From contig NZ_JACJQY010000001.1 in assembly GCF_014696925.1 (NCBI RefSeq), positions 186,001 through 250,000 of the forward strand: 64,000 nt of DNA, read 5' to 3'. Below, piece after piece: positions 1 to 9,125 of this stretch (positions are counted from its first letter, which is position 1; every line of letters begins with the position of its first letter). The stretch comes from Phormidium tenue FACHB-1050 (GTDB taxonomy: Bacteria > Cyanobacteriota > Cyanobacteriia > Pseudanabaenales > Pseudanabaenaceae). The position numbers were made by a program, and so were the translations under genes. The notes under the pieces were generated by a model that was given only the letters and a program-made list of their open reading frames with translations, ran no database searches and was not told the origin of the DNA.

Positions 1-875
1 TAGAAAAGTATGAATTATATGCTTTAAGCAGAACTATATCATCAGAAAAAATTAAAAGCTTTAACAGTGTAGTTTGGATTGAAGGGGATTTAAGCTCAAA
101 TCAAATTTGTGCAGATTTTGTCAAAAATCTTGATCTAATTATTCATCTTGCACATACCAACACGCCACTTACTTCAAATCGAGATATTTCTAGTGACACC
201 TTACTTAACTTAGTCCCTACACTTAATTTATTGCAGGCAGTTCGAGACTATGGAGCATCTCCTAACATAATTTATGCTAGTAGCGGAGGGGCTATTTATA
301 AGCCTTCTCTAAATTGCCTATCTTTTAAAGAATCTGATCCCTGCGAACCTTCATCTTCTTATGGAATTCAAAAACTTACAGTTGAAAATTATTTGCGTTT
401 GAGTGCAGAACAAAACTGGTTAACAGCTACTTGCCTCAGAATCGGTAATCCCTACGGAGTTTTACTAGCATCAGAGCGTATGCAAGGTTTAATTGGAGTA
501 GCTTTAAATAAAACTCTTAATCGGCAACCAGTTAAAATTTACGGAGATCCTAATAATGTAAGAGACTACATTCATTTAGAGGATATGTGTCGTATGTTTG
601 AGTTGGTTATACATCAAAGATCCTCCTTTGAAGTTTACAATGTGGGAAGTGGAACAGGCTATTCCGTCAATCAAGTCCTAGACTTAATCGAGAAATTTAC
701 TGGTATTGTTATGACAAAAGAAATATGGCAAGCAAACCAGACTACTAATCAATTGCCGTCATGGACAGTGCTAGACATAAAAAAATCCTATGAGAATTTA
801 GCATGGGAGCCTTTAATTAAACTTGAACAAGGTTTAAAAGCCTTATGTGAGCAAACACTATGGAATCATCAGTAA
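1..875 (+). CDS. NAD-dependent sugar epimerase/dehydratase (5' end outside window)
   Basis: Extended short-chain dehydrogenase of the NAD-dependent epimerase/dehydratase family, probably making a nucleotide-sugar for the glycosyltransferases that follow. The frame is open from base 3, so the start and the N-terminal GxxGxxG dinucleotide-binding loop lie upstream of the window. The visible part has the family strand LDLIIHLAH, the active-site SSGGAIY segment and the catalytic Tyr-x3-Lys as YGIQK, then RIGNPYG and the RDYIHLEDM segment typical of sugar epimerases. A TTG at 231 is the first possible internal start but would cut off the cofactor domain, so I do not use it. The stop overlaps the next gene by 16 nt, which indicates co-transcription. 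The substrate sugar cannot be told from sequence. Confidence 0.85.
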   Translation, partial: EKYELYALSRTISSEKIKSFNSVVWIEGDLSSNQICADFVKNLDLIIHLAHTNTPLTSNRDISSDTLLNLVPTLNLLQAVRDYGASPNIIYASSGGAIYKPSLNCLSFKESDPCEPSSSYGIQKLTVENYLRLSAEQNWLTATCLRIGNPYGVLLASERMQGLIGVALNKTLNRQPVKIYGDPNNVRDYIHLEDMCRMFELVIHQRSSFEVYNVGSGTGYSVNQVLDLIEKFTGIVMTKEIWQANQTTNQLPSWTVLDIKKSYENLAWEPLIKLEQGLKALCEQTLWNHQ

Positions 876-1783
876 AGGTTTCGGTTTTACTCCCTGTTTA
901 TAATGGGGGGGCAACCTTATCTCAAGCGATCGCATCTATCCTTTCTCAGGATATGTCAGAGTTTGAATTAATAATCATTGATGACTGTTCCACTGACAAC
1001 TCTACTTCTGTTATTCGTCAATACGCGGATAAGGATTCAAGGATCATCCTGATTTTTCATGAAGTCAATATTGGACTAGCTAAAACCTTGAATGAAGGAC
1101 TTAAATTAGCGAAATCAGATTTTGTTGCAAGAATGGATCAGGATGATGAGTCTTTACCCCAGCGTCTTAGAATTCAACTTGATTATATGCTTAGTCATCC
1201 AGAATTTGCCGTTGTTGGTAGCTACGTTTATCATATGGGTGCTAAGCAAGAGTTTGATCGTTTAGTAGAACTTCCATCTAATTCTGAACAAATCAAACAA
1301 ACCCTTTTGCAATACAACTGTATGTATCATCCTTCAGTGATGATGAGACGTAATAAAATTTTAGAGCTTGGTGGTTATAAAGCTGAATTTAAGAATGCGG
1401 AGGATTACGATTTATGGTTGCGAGTTAGTAAATTATATCCATTATCTAATATTTCCGAACCATTATTACGATACAGATTTTCTGTCTCAGGAATGACATT
1501 AAGCCGAAAATGGGAACAATTATTTTATGTTTATCTTGCACAGTCAGCTCATACAAATGAGAATGCTTCAATTGATCTGATAAATTCAAAAGCACAAGAA
1601 ATGTTAAAACAAATAGACAAAGTCTACTTTCTCGAACAGGTTGCTAATGGTACGATCTTGGAATTATTAAATCTTAAATTATGGAAAGATGCTATTTATT
1701 TAGTATGGAATTTCTCTACTGATATTGGATTTAAGAAATCAGTACGTTTGTTAATACGCGTTATTAAATTTGGCTTATACTAG
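860..1783 (+). CDS. glycosyltransferase family 2
   Basis: GT-A fold glycosyltransferase that moves a sugar from a nucleotide donor onto a growing polysaccharide or lipid carrier at the cytoplasmic membrane. The N-terminus VSVLLPVYNGGATLSQAI is the usual GT2 start. It is followed by IIIDDCSTDNS (nucleotide binding) and ARMDQDDESLPQRL (the metal-binding DxD region). An acceptor-side segment NAEDYDLWLR lies near residue 180. At 307 aa it has normal family length and no obvious membrane segment. It overlaps the epimerase gene upstream. One of the only two HIP1 octamers in the first 13.9 kb lies in this gene (about 925). Donor and acceptor are unknown. Confidence 0.9.
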   Translation: MESSVKVSVLLPVYNGGATLSQAIASILSQDMSEFELIIIDDCSTDNSTSVIRQYADKDSRIILIFHEVNIGLAKTLNEGLKLAKSDFVARMDQDDESLPQRLRIQLDYMLSHPEFAVVGSYVYHMGAKQEFDRLVELPSNSEQIKQTLLQYNCMYHPSVMMRRNKILELGGYKAEFKNAEDYDLWLRVSKLYPLSNISEPLLRYRFSVSGMTLSRKWEQLFYVYLAQSAHTNENASIDLINSKAQEMLKQIDKVYFLEQVANGTILELLNLKLWKDAIYLVWNFSTDIGFKKSVRLLIRVIKFGLY

Positions 1784-1926
1784 ATTTTTCTGAGTATTGT
1801 TAGAAAATCTCAGAAGCAGACAATAACGAGCATTAATTTTAACGAATTTATATATTGTTTTTGGGACGCAAATAAGATACCATCTATTATCAAAGTCTAA
1901 AATATTCACGCCGAGCTCAATTTTTT

Positions 1927-2649
1927 ATGGAAAAATTAATTAAATCTATTCAATCTTTATTTTTACCTAAGTCAAACGCTATTAGTGCGCCAATATCTGA
2001 TGACAAAGAAAAAATAATGTACAAACAGATTCAAGAATGTAGAGATACGCATGATGTTCTTCTTGGATCAGATGTAACCTATTTTGACTTGGCGGAACCC
2101 GCTATGGATGATCAGTGGAATGAGTATATCTATCCAAACATTAAAGATTGTGATTTAAGTATTTGTATTGATCTTGCTTCAGGACACGGTCGCAACACAA
2201 ATAAATTGAGAGAATATGCAAAAGAGATCCATCTTGTTGATGTCAATAAAAGTTGCATAGATGCTTGCAAGAAAAGATTTGGAGAGAGGGACGAAAAATG
2301 CGCTTTCTTTTACTACGTGAATGATGGTCATACTTTGAAAGAGATCAGTAGCCATTCTATTCAATTCATCTACTCTTGGGATGCAATGGTTCACTTTGAC
2401 AAATTAGTAGTCAAAGAATATGTTAAAGAGTTTTGCAGGGTTTTGCGATCTGGTGGATTTGGATTTGTCCATCATTCTAATTATGGTGTTATCAATTCAA
2501 GTAATGAATGGATGCAAAATCCTGGCTGGAGAACCAATATGACAGCACAACTATTTGTTGAGTATTGTAGTGAAGCTGGACTAAAAATCGTCAAACAACA
2601 ACTTATTAACAATGATTTAGACTGTATATCTATTTTTTGCAAACCATGA
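1927..2649 (+). CDS. class I SAM-dependent methyltransferase
   Basis: Rossmann-fold methyltransferase of about 240 aa. Motif I is seen as CIDLASGHGRNTNKL, followed by the acidic ribose-binding strand IHLVDVNKSC, and later a YSWDAMVHFDKL segment and the post-motif FCRVLRSGGFGFVHH. In this setting it most likely O-methylates a sugar of the surface polysaccharide, but nothing in the sequence proves the substrate. The stop TGA overlaps the ATG of the next gene (ATGA), so the two are translationally coupled. A 143-bp AT-rich gap separates it from the gene upstream. Confidence 0.8.
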   Translation: MEKLIKSIQSLFLPKSNAISAPISDDKEKIMYKQIQECRDTHDVLLGSDVTYFDLAEPAMDDQWNEYIYPNIKDCDLSICIDLASGHGRNTNKLREYAKEIHLVDVNKSCIDACKKRFGERDEKCAFFYYVNDGHTLKEISSHSIQFIYSWDAMVHFDKLVVKEYVKEFCRVLRSGGFGFVHHSNYGVINSSNEWMQNPGWRTNMTAQLFVEYCSEAGLKIVKQQLINNDLDCISIFCKP

Positions 2650-4316
2650 TCATGGAAAAAGCACAACAAAACAAGCTTAACAATCTATACTCTTATTTGT
2701 TATTGTTTCTATTTGTTTCTCCTAGCATATTGTGGATCAGCCTTGATCAACGTGTTTGGCCTTGGGATCAAGCTTGGTATGGGCAGGTTTCTGTAGAATT
2801 ATTTTACAAACTAACTCATTCACCTATATCTTGGGCTAAAGATATGATATCAGCCTTCGGAATTAAAGCGCCGGGAACTGCTTGGCTGGGACAACTATTT
2901 GTTCCTATTGGCAATCTTATTGGCTCAATTGAAATTGGATTACTTGCATCAACAGTATTGACCCAATTCTGCTCTTTAGTACTTATTTATCAAATAGTAT
3001 CAAAACTAACAAGCAGTCGCTTAATCACAATTATTTGTTGTCTTTTTGCCGCTTCATCACCTTTATCCGTTGCATTAACCCATCAGTATCTTGTTGAACC
3101 TTTACAGTATCTTTCCGTAACTTGGATTGTTCTCATAACAGTTTTCTCGCCAGACTGGCAAACAAAGAGAACTCTTCTTCATTTGATTTCTGCAATATCT
3201 TTGTCAATGCTGGCTAAAATAACGTCTCCATTATATTCCTTTCTTGCAGTTTTACTTATATTATACAATATCTGGAAAAACAGAAATATTGATAAGAATA
3301 ATAAAATTAATATTAACAATAGTAAGCCCCAATATATTAATGCAATTTCAAAATCTGGTTTTCTGGCTTTAACAGCATTTGTATTAGCAAGTGGTTTCTT
3401 GTTATGGTATGGAAAGAATCTACAAACTATTTTATCTTTTACTATGTTAGCCTCATCAGGAGAGGCTTCGCTTTTGTATGGAGAAAAAGCAGATTTCTTT
3501 CGCAAACTGCAATTTTGGCTACCATCATTTCAAAAAAGTTTTTTTTCTTCAACTTGTCTAATATCTACTTTTGTTTTGCTTGGTTATATTGCTGCAAAAA
3601 AAGTATTAAAAATTAAAAATAAAGTAAGGTTCTATAAGCCTAGTTATTTTGATATTCTTGCTATTGTTTCCTTGTTTCAAATAGTTTTAGTATTATGTTT
3701 ATTCTCTCTAAATGTAAATCAAGAGAATAGATATTTACTACCTTTATTGCCTTACTTAGTTATTATTCTTTCTTGGATTTTAAAGAGAACAAGGCAGAAA
3801 TTGATAGTGATTTTCTTTGCTTTAATATTAACTTCCCAGTTCTTTTTTGTCCAAAGTCAAGCATTAGGCTTAACTCTTCCAAATAGTGATTTTTCGTATT
3901 GGTTATATGCATTTGATAGAAGTATATCGAATAAAAAATTGTTAGCTGATGTAGTAAATACAACTTGCAAGCAAGAAGGAAACGAAAGATACAACATTAT
4001 AGGTTTAGAGCTAACTTGGTTTAATGCAAATTCAGCATCATATTATTCTTCTAAACAATTGCTTTCCCCACAAGAAATACATTGCTATTATACTCCCTTA
4101 GGTTATGCAGACAAAGATATAGAAAGAGCGTGGAAAAGGTTGTTGGATTTGAAAATTAATTTTTTTATTACGCTAAAGACTGAACTACATCCTAATGATC
4201 CATTTAATCAAACTTCTTTGCCAATTCTAGAACGAATTCAAAAGTCTTCACAATTTACATTGTATCCTTCTACTGATAACGACTCAGTTTTACTCTACAA
4301 AAATATCACTAACTAG
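2646..4316 (+). CDS. GT39-like multi-pass membrane glycosyltransferase
   Basis: A 556-residue integral membrane protein with roughly ten hydrophobic segments. After the first segment comes an acidic and aromatic loop (ISLDQRVWPWDQAWYGQ), the position where GT39/ArnT/PMT-type GT-C enzymes carry their catalytic Asp. These enzymes transfer a sugar from a polyprenyl-phosphate donor on the outer face of the membrane. The C-terminal part after the last membrane segment (from about residue 430) is soluble. I use the ATG at 2646, overlapping the stop of the methyltransferase gene, rather than the TTG at 2637. A lysine/asparagine-rich loop lies near residues 208-230. Family assignment is from topology and the acidic loop and is moderate. 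Confidence 0.65.
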   Translation: MIMEKAQQNKLNNLYSYLLLFLFVSPSILWISLDQRVWPWDQAWYGQVSVELFYKLTHSPISWAKDMISAFGIKAPGTAWLGQLFVPIGNLIGSIEIGLLASTVLTQFCSLVLIYQIVSKLTSSRLITIICCLFAASSPLSVALTHQYLVEPLQYLSVTWIVLITVFSPDWQTKRTLLHLISAISLSMLAKITSPLYSFLAVLLILYNIWKNRNIDKNNKININNSKPQYINAISKSGFLALTAFVLASGFLLWYGKNLQTILSFTMLASSGEASLLYGEKADFFRKLQFWLPSFQKSFFSSTCLISTFVLLGYIAAKKVLKIKNKVRFYKPSYFDILAIVSLFQIVLVLCLFSLNVNQENRYLLPLLPYLVIILSWILKRTRQKLIVIFFALILTSQFFFVQSQALGLTLPNSDFSYWLYAFDRSISNKKLLADVVNTTCKQEGNERYNIIGLELTWFNANSASYYSSKQLLSPQEIHCYYTPLGYADKDIERAWKRLLDLKINFFITLKTELHPNDPFNQTSLPILERIQKSSQFTLYPSTDNDSVLLYKNITN

Positions 4317-4399
4317 AATCATGAAATTATTGCTTAAATTAAATTCAACCTGACTTTTTCTGATTTGAATTTAATCCAGACGAATTTACAAATAATTTC

Positions 4400-5506
4400 A
4401 TGAAAGATAATTCGATTAAAAAGTTCGATTATATTGATGCTCTTAGGGGCTTTGCCATATTAGGTGTCATTATTGTTCACTCTTCACAGAGGGTTGCTCC
4501 TACTGACATTTTCTTGTCTCAACTAGTTGCAGAAGGCTCAAGAGGAGTGCAACTTTTTTTTATGACAAGTGCTTTAACTTTATTCTTGTCCATGGAAGCA
4601 AGAAAACAGAGTGAACCCAAACCATTACTTAGTTTTTATATAAGGAGATTCTTTAGAATTGCACCTCTTTTTTATTTAGCTATTGTTACCTACACATTGC
4701 GTGATGGTATGGCTCCTAGATATTGGGCTCCCAATGGAATTGATTGGTGGCATATTATTTCAACAGTATTTTTTGTTCATGGTTGGAATCCTGAAACAAT
4801 TACATCTGTAGTCCCAGGTGGATGGTCTATTGCTGTAGAAGTGACATTTTATCTCTTTTTACCTTTCCTATTTAAGAAATTAAATGGCATCAAAGCTACC
4901 TTGATAGCTCTACTTATCTCTTTGTTACTATCAAAAATTGCATCAATTATAGTATTGGACTTGTTCTACCGTATTTATCCAAGTACTCAAAATTATTTAG
5001 TTTATAATTTCTCAACTCTTTACTTTTTCTCACAGTTGCCAATATTTATATTAGGAATATTGGTCTATCATACTATCAAGAAATTTCCTTGTAAAGATAT
5101 AACACTTGCTAGAATACTCCTGTTTGCATCAGCATTTCTATTTATTGCATTTTTGACACCACAAAGTTTCAACGATCTACTTACAAAACATTTTTTGTAT
5201 AGTATTTCTTTTTCTTTTTTTATACTATCATTGCATTTTTATCCAAGTCCATTTCTAGTTAATAAGACAACTGTTTTTCTGGGGAAAATAAGTTTTAGTT
5301 TGTATCTCGTACACTTTATAGTTTTAGACAAGCTGGCATTTTTTATTAAAATTTCTGCTGGAAACTTTAAATTTATTGCAGCATTTCTACTGATTTTATT
5401 TTTCTCAACTATTTTTTCACTAATTACATACTATTTTATAGAAATTCCCGGGATAAACTTTGGCAAGAAATTGATAAAAAAGCTTGTATCTAGTATAGAA
5501 ATATAA
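4400..5506 (+). CDS. acyltransferase family 3 membrane protein
   Basis: Integral membrane O-acyltransferase of the Acyl_transf_3 (OafA/NodX) family, which acetylates or acylates sugars of surface glycans. The hallmark N-terminus is clear: FDYIDALRGFAILGVIIVHS, with the R-G pair and the catalytic His after the first membrane segment. Further along are FYIRRFFRIAPLFYL, and VVPGGWSIAVEVTFYLFLP, a conserved loop of the family. About ten hydrophobic segments fill the 368 aa, a normal length without the extra SGNH domain some members carry. It sits in the polysaccharide locus and so probably decorates the same product. Confidence 0.88.
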   Translation: MKDNSIKKFDYIDALRGFAILGVIIVHSSQRVAPTDIFLSQLVAEGSRGVQLFFMTSALTLFLSMEARKQSEPKPLLSFYIRRFFRIAPLFYLAIVTYTLRDGMAPRYWAPNGIDWWHIISTVFFVHGWNPETITSVVPGGWSIAVEVTFYLFLPFLFKKLNGIKATLIALLISLLLSKIASIIVLDLFYRIYPSTQNYLVYNFSTLYFFSQLPIFILGILVYHTIKKFPCKDITLARILLFASAFLFIAFLTPQSFNDLLTKHFLYSISFSFFILSLHFYPSPFLVNKTTVFLGKISFSLYLVHFIVLDKLAFFIKISAGNFKFIAAFLLILFFSTIFSLITYYFIEIPGINFGKKLIKKLVSSIEI

Positions 5507-5731
5507 AACTACAACTTATATTCATCAATTATTTGATTTACTTAAATTCATTTTTATCTTTTTGCCAATATCACTTTTATCTCTCGTATATCTCTTTATT
5601 AGTTTGTAATATGATAATATTAATTTCCAATGTATTCCTGTAAAGTATTTTTAGACTGAGCTTTGGGAATTAGATTGATAATTTGTCCATTATATTGTAA
5701 AAATAGTTAGTTACTTTCTCCTTGAATATTT

Positions 5732-7126
5732 ATGTTTGTCAGTACACAGCTTCAGAAATGGCGAAACAGAAACTCATATTATTATAGAGACATAGAGTTG
5801 TTTTACCAGTTTTGGGTTCAGCCATATACTAAGGTATTGGAAGTTGGCAGCGGCTTGGGTGATTTGCTAGATAAAGTAAAGCCAGATTATGGACTAGGTA
5901 TAGACGTAAACCCTTTAGCAGTTGAAAACGCTAAAGAAAAGTATAATCATCTTGAATTTGAAGCTACTGACGCTGAAGAATTTATAAGTAACCAGTTGTT
6001 TGACTACATATTATTAGCAAATACAATCAGTTATGTTGGTGATATTCAGATGGTTTTTACTAATTTATCAAAAATGTGTCATTCATCCACCAGAGTAATC
6101 TTAACTTTTCACAATCCTGGTTGGGAATTATTCCTTAGATTAGCGACATTCCTTAAACAGAGAATGCCAGTATCTTCTCTAAATTGGTTAAACTTAGAAG
6201 ATATTGAAAACTTATTCAATTTGGCTGGTTTTGAAGTAATTAAACATGGTAAGCGTTGCTTATTTCCTAGAAATATCCCTCTAGTTTCATATATCGTTAA
6301 TAAGTTTATTGCTCCTTTACCTATATTCAATCAGCTATGTTTAACTGAATATATTATTGCTAGACCTCGTATTAGCACATACGAATCTCAAGAAAATGCT
6401 AGAGAGTTAACCTGCTCTGTGATTGTCCCAGCCCGTAACGAGGCAGGAAATATCGAAAGCTGTATTACTCGAATGCCAAGGCTTGGTAAAAACACAGAGA
6501 TTATCTTTGTTGAAGGGCATTCTAGTGATGATACTTGGGAGGAAATTCAGCGTGTACAAAACAAGTATCAAGATAAATGGGATATCAAGATTTGTCAGCA
6601 AACAGGCAAAGGAAAAGGAAATGCTGTTAGAGAGGGCTTTGCCATGGCACAAGGAGACATTCTAATTATTTTGGACTCCGATTTGACCGTTCGCCCTGAA
6701 GATCTGATCTATTTCTTTAATGCTGTTGCCTCAGGCAGATGTGAATTTGCCAACGGGTGTCGTTTGATATATCCTGTGTCTGAAGATACGATGCCATGGC
6801 TAAATCGTATGGCAAATCGCTTTTTTGCATGGTTGCTATCTTATCTACTAAATACAAAAATCAAAGACTCACTTTGTGGAACCAAAGTTCTAAAAAAAAT
6901 CCACTATGAAAGAATTGCTCAAAACCGCAGTTACTTTGGAGACTTTGACCCTTTTGGAGACTTTGACTTACTTTTCGGAGCCGCCAAATTAGGGCTACAG
7001 ATTCAAGATATTCCTGTAAGATACATGCCACGCACGTATGGTCAATCAAACATTCAACATATCAAAGAAGGATTAGTCTTATTGAAAATGTGTTTATATG
7101 CAGCCCAAAAGATAAAATTTATCTAA
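5732..7126 (+). CDS. methyltransferase-glycosyltransferase family 2 fusion
   Basis: Two-domain protein of 464 aa. Residues about 1-200 are a class I SAM methyltransferase: KVLEVGSGLGDLLDKV is motif I, followed by LGIDVNPLAVENA and FDYILLANTISYVGD. After a linker the second half (from about residue 225) is a GT2 domain with SVIVPARNEAGNIESCI, EIIFVEGHSSDDTWEEI, GKGNAVREGF and the metal-binding LIILDSDLTV, resembling dolichol-phosphate-mannose-synthase-like enzymes. The segment SYFGDFDPFGDFDLLFG contains an internal GDFD repeat. The fusion suggests that one protein both transfers and methylates, or primes, a sugar. The gap upstream (5507-5731) is AT-rich and I see nothing in it. Confidence 0.85.
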   Translation: MFVSTQLQKWRNRNSYYYRDIELFYQFWVQPYTKVLEVGSGLGDLLDKVKPDYGLGIDVNPLAVENAKEKYNHLEFEATDAEEFISNQLFDYILLANTISYVGDIQMVFTNLSKMCHSSTRVILTFHNPGWELFLRLATFLKQRMPVSSLNWLNLEDIENLFNLAGFEVIKHGKRCLFPRNIPLVSYIVNKFIAPLPIFNQLCLTEYIIARPRISTYESQENARELTCSVIVPARNEAGNIESCITRMPRLGKNTEIIFVEGHSSDDTWEEIQRVQNKYQDKWDIKICQQTGKGKGNAVREGFAMAQGDILIILDSDLTVRPEDLIYFFNAVASGRCEFANGCRLIYPVSEDTMPWLNRMANRFFAWLLSYLLNTKIKDSLCGTKVLKKIHYERIAQNRSYFGDFDPFGDFDLLFGAAKLGLQIQDIPVRYMPRTYGQSNIQHIKEGLVLLKMCLYAAQKIKFI

Positions 7127-7149
7127 AAGTTTAGTCGTTAATACAAACT

Positions 7150-7935
7150 ATGATACAAAAATTAGTCCGTACTTTAAAACTTCCAGAAAATCAGCAGATT
7201 AAGAGTTTAGACGATTCAGAAAATATATATATTCTTAGGAAAATCATCCAAAGAAAGGTATTTTTGCGCAATATCTATCTATCCTTTTATAGAAAGTTTC
7301 TTAATATATTGTCAACAATTAAAGTTGTAGGAGAAGTGATTGAGCTAGGGAGTGGAGCTGGATTTATTAAAAGAAAAATACCATATGTAATAACTTCGGA
7401 CGTTATTGCATATGAGGGTGTAGATAAGGTCTTCTCTGCTTTGGATATACCTTTGGCTGACAGTAGTGCTAGTGCTTTTTTAATGATTGATGTTTTGCAT
7501 CACATTAAGGATTCCCGATTGTTCTTTCAAGAAATGCAGCGTTGTTTAAAGGTTGGAGGAAAGGTGGTAATGATTGAGCCAGCTAATACAATCTGGTCAA
7601 GATTTATATATACTAGATTTCATCATGAGCCATTTGATGTTAATGGGGGTTGGGGTTTTGAAGAAGGAGGTCCACTATCTGGAGCAAATATGGCTATACC
7701 TTATATTATTTTTCAGAGAGATTTGAAGCAATTCACTTATGAATATCCTAACCTCAAAATAAGCTCAATCTCGTTTCATACCCCATTTAGATATTTGATA
7801 AGTGGTGGTTTGTCATTTCGCCAGCTTCTTCCTTCATTTACTTATCCCTTAGTAGCTTTTTTTGAATTTATATTAACTCCTTTAAATAGATTTTTAGGAA
7901 TGTTTATGACTATTGAATTAGAAAAAACAAGTTGA
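7150..7935 (+). CDS. class I SAM-dependent methyltransferase
   Basis: Methyltransferase of 261 aa. Motif I is VIELGSGAGFIKRKI, followed by an altered acidic strand (ITSDVIAYEGVDKV), then AFLMIDVLHHIKDSRLFFQEM and CLKVGGKVVMIEPANT, the Methyltransf_11 pattern. The C-terminal 70 residues are hydrophobic (YPLVAFFEFILTPLNRFL) and may touch the membrane. It starts 23 bp after the fusion gene and is probably co-transcribed with it. A 269-bp AT-rich gap without a recognisable gene (7936-8204) follows. Confidence 0.78.
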   Translation: MIQKLVRTLKLPENQQIKSLDDSENIYILRKIIQRKVFLRNIYLSFYRKFLNILSTIKVVGEVIELGSGAGFIKRKIPYVITSDVIAYEGVDKVFSALDIPLADSSASAFLMIDVLHHIKDSRLFFQEMQRCLKVGGKVVMIEPANTIWSRFIYTRFHHEPFDVNGGWGFEEGGPLSGANMAIPYIIFQRDLKQFTYEYPNLKISSISFHTPFRYLISGGLSFRQLLPSFTYPLVAFFEFILTPLNRFLGMFMTIELEKTS

Positions 7936-8204
7936 ACTTGAAAAACTGCTGCTATTTTAATGATCAATAAGTAAAGGATATAAGAAGTCATCATCCAAAT
8001 ATGAGGATTAAAAAACACTCTTTTACCTTGAAATGACAATAAGAAAATCCAAAAGCTAATCTATCAAATGGTTAAATATATGATGAATAAAAACTCTTGA
8101 GAAGAAGAATAACTTCAGTTAATTACTAGATCTTAATCTCTTTTAAATGTTTGTGAATGCAATATAGTTCAAAATTCAAATTTCTTGTAATCTGGAAACG
8201 TAAA

Positions 8205-9125
8205 ATGAAAGCAATTGTTATAGGTGGTTCAGGATTTATTGGCTCTTATATTACCCAAGAGCTAGTCAAACAAAATATTACTACACTTGTTTATGATGAT
8301 TTCTCAACAGGTGATGTCAATAATCTTAGTTCAATTAGTTCAAAAATACATATTATAAAAGCTGATGTTACTGATTTAGAGCAACTTCAAGCATCAATGG
8401 AAGGAGTAAATTATGTATTTCATCTAGCAGCTCAAACATCAGTAACCGAATCTTTACTAGATCCCTTTTCCACGAATCAAATTAATAATACAGGTACATT
8501 AAATGTACTGTGGTCTGCATTACAAGCAAAAGTTTCAAGAGTAATAATTGCTTCAAGTTGTTCAGTATATGGAGATAGCCACCAACCTCCATTACTAGAA
8601 TCTTATTTGCCTAATCCTAAATCTCCTTATGCAGCTAGTAAATTAATTGCAGAAGCATTTGCTGAAAGTTTTTACCACTCCTACGGTCTAGAAACAATAT
8701 GCTTAAGATACTTTAATGTATATGGCTTACGTCAAAGAGCAGATTCAGATTATGCCGCAGTGATTCCTCGATTTATAGAATGCTATCGCCAGAAAAAATC
8801 TCCTCAAATTTACGGGACTGGACTCCAAAGTCGAGATTTTATACATGTTTCTGATGTCGCTAGAGCTAACATTTTAGCAGCGATGCTACCGAGTACTATA
8901 GTGAATAAACATCGAGTTTTCAATATTGGAACTGGTATTAAAACAAACTTGTTAGAATTACTAGATCTAATTTCTAAATATACTAATTCCTATTTAGAAC
9001 CTAATTTTTTGTCGTCTCGACAAGGGGAGATTGAGCACTCTTGTGCAAGCCCTAATCTAGCTCAAGAAAATTTGGATTTCAGCGCTTTAGTTAGTCTAGA
9101 AGAAGGGATTAAAACACTATTATGA
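8205..9125 (+). CDS. UDP-glucose 4-epimerase-like NAD-dependent epimerase
   Basis: Complete extended SDR sugar epimerase of 306 aa. It begins with the NAD-binding loop MKAIVIGGSGFIGSYI. Other landmarks are the FHLAAQTSV strand, the catalytic Ser region SSCSVYGDSH, the catalytic Tyr-x3-Lys as SPYAASKLIAEAF, and RYFNVYGLRQ, closest in feel to the GalE/WbpP group. An ATG 48 nt further upstream (8157) is in frame but would add 16 residues ahead of the Rossmann strand, so I take 8205. The last four bases (ATGA) overlap the next gene. It likely supplies a hexose or hexosamine epimer to the glycosyltransferases downstream. Confidence 0.87.
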   Translation: MKAIVIGGSGFIGSYITQELVKQNITTLVYDDFSTGDVNNLSSISSKIHIIKADVTDLEQLQASMEGVNYVFHLAAQTSVTESLLDPFSTNQINNTGTLNVLWSALQAKVSRVIIASSCSVYGDSHQPPLLESYLPNPKSPYAASKLIAEAFAESFYHSYGLETICLRYFNVYGLRQRADSDYAAVIPRFIECYRQKKSPQIYGTGLQSRDFIHVSDVARANILAAMLPSTIVNKHRVFNIGTGIKTNLLELLDLISKYTNSYLEPNFLSSRQGEIEHSCASPNLAQENLDFSALVSLEEGIKTLL

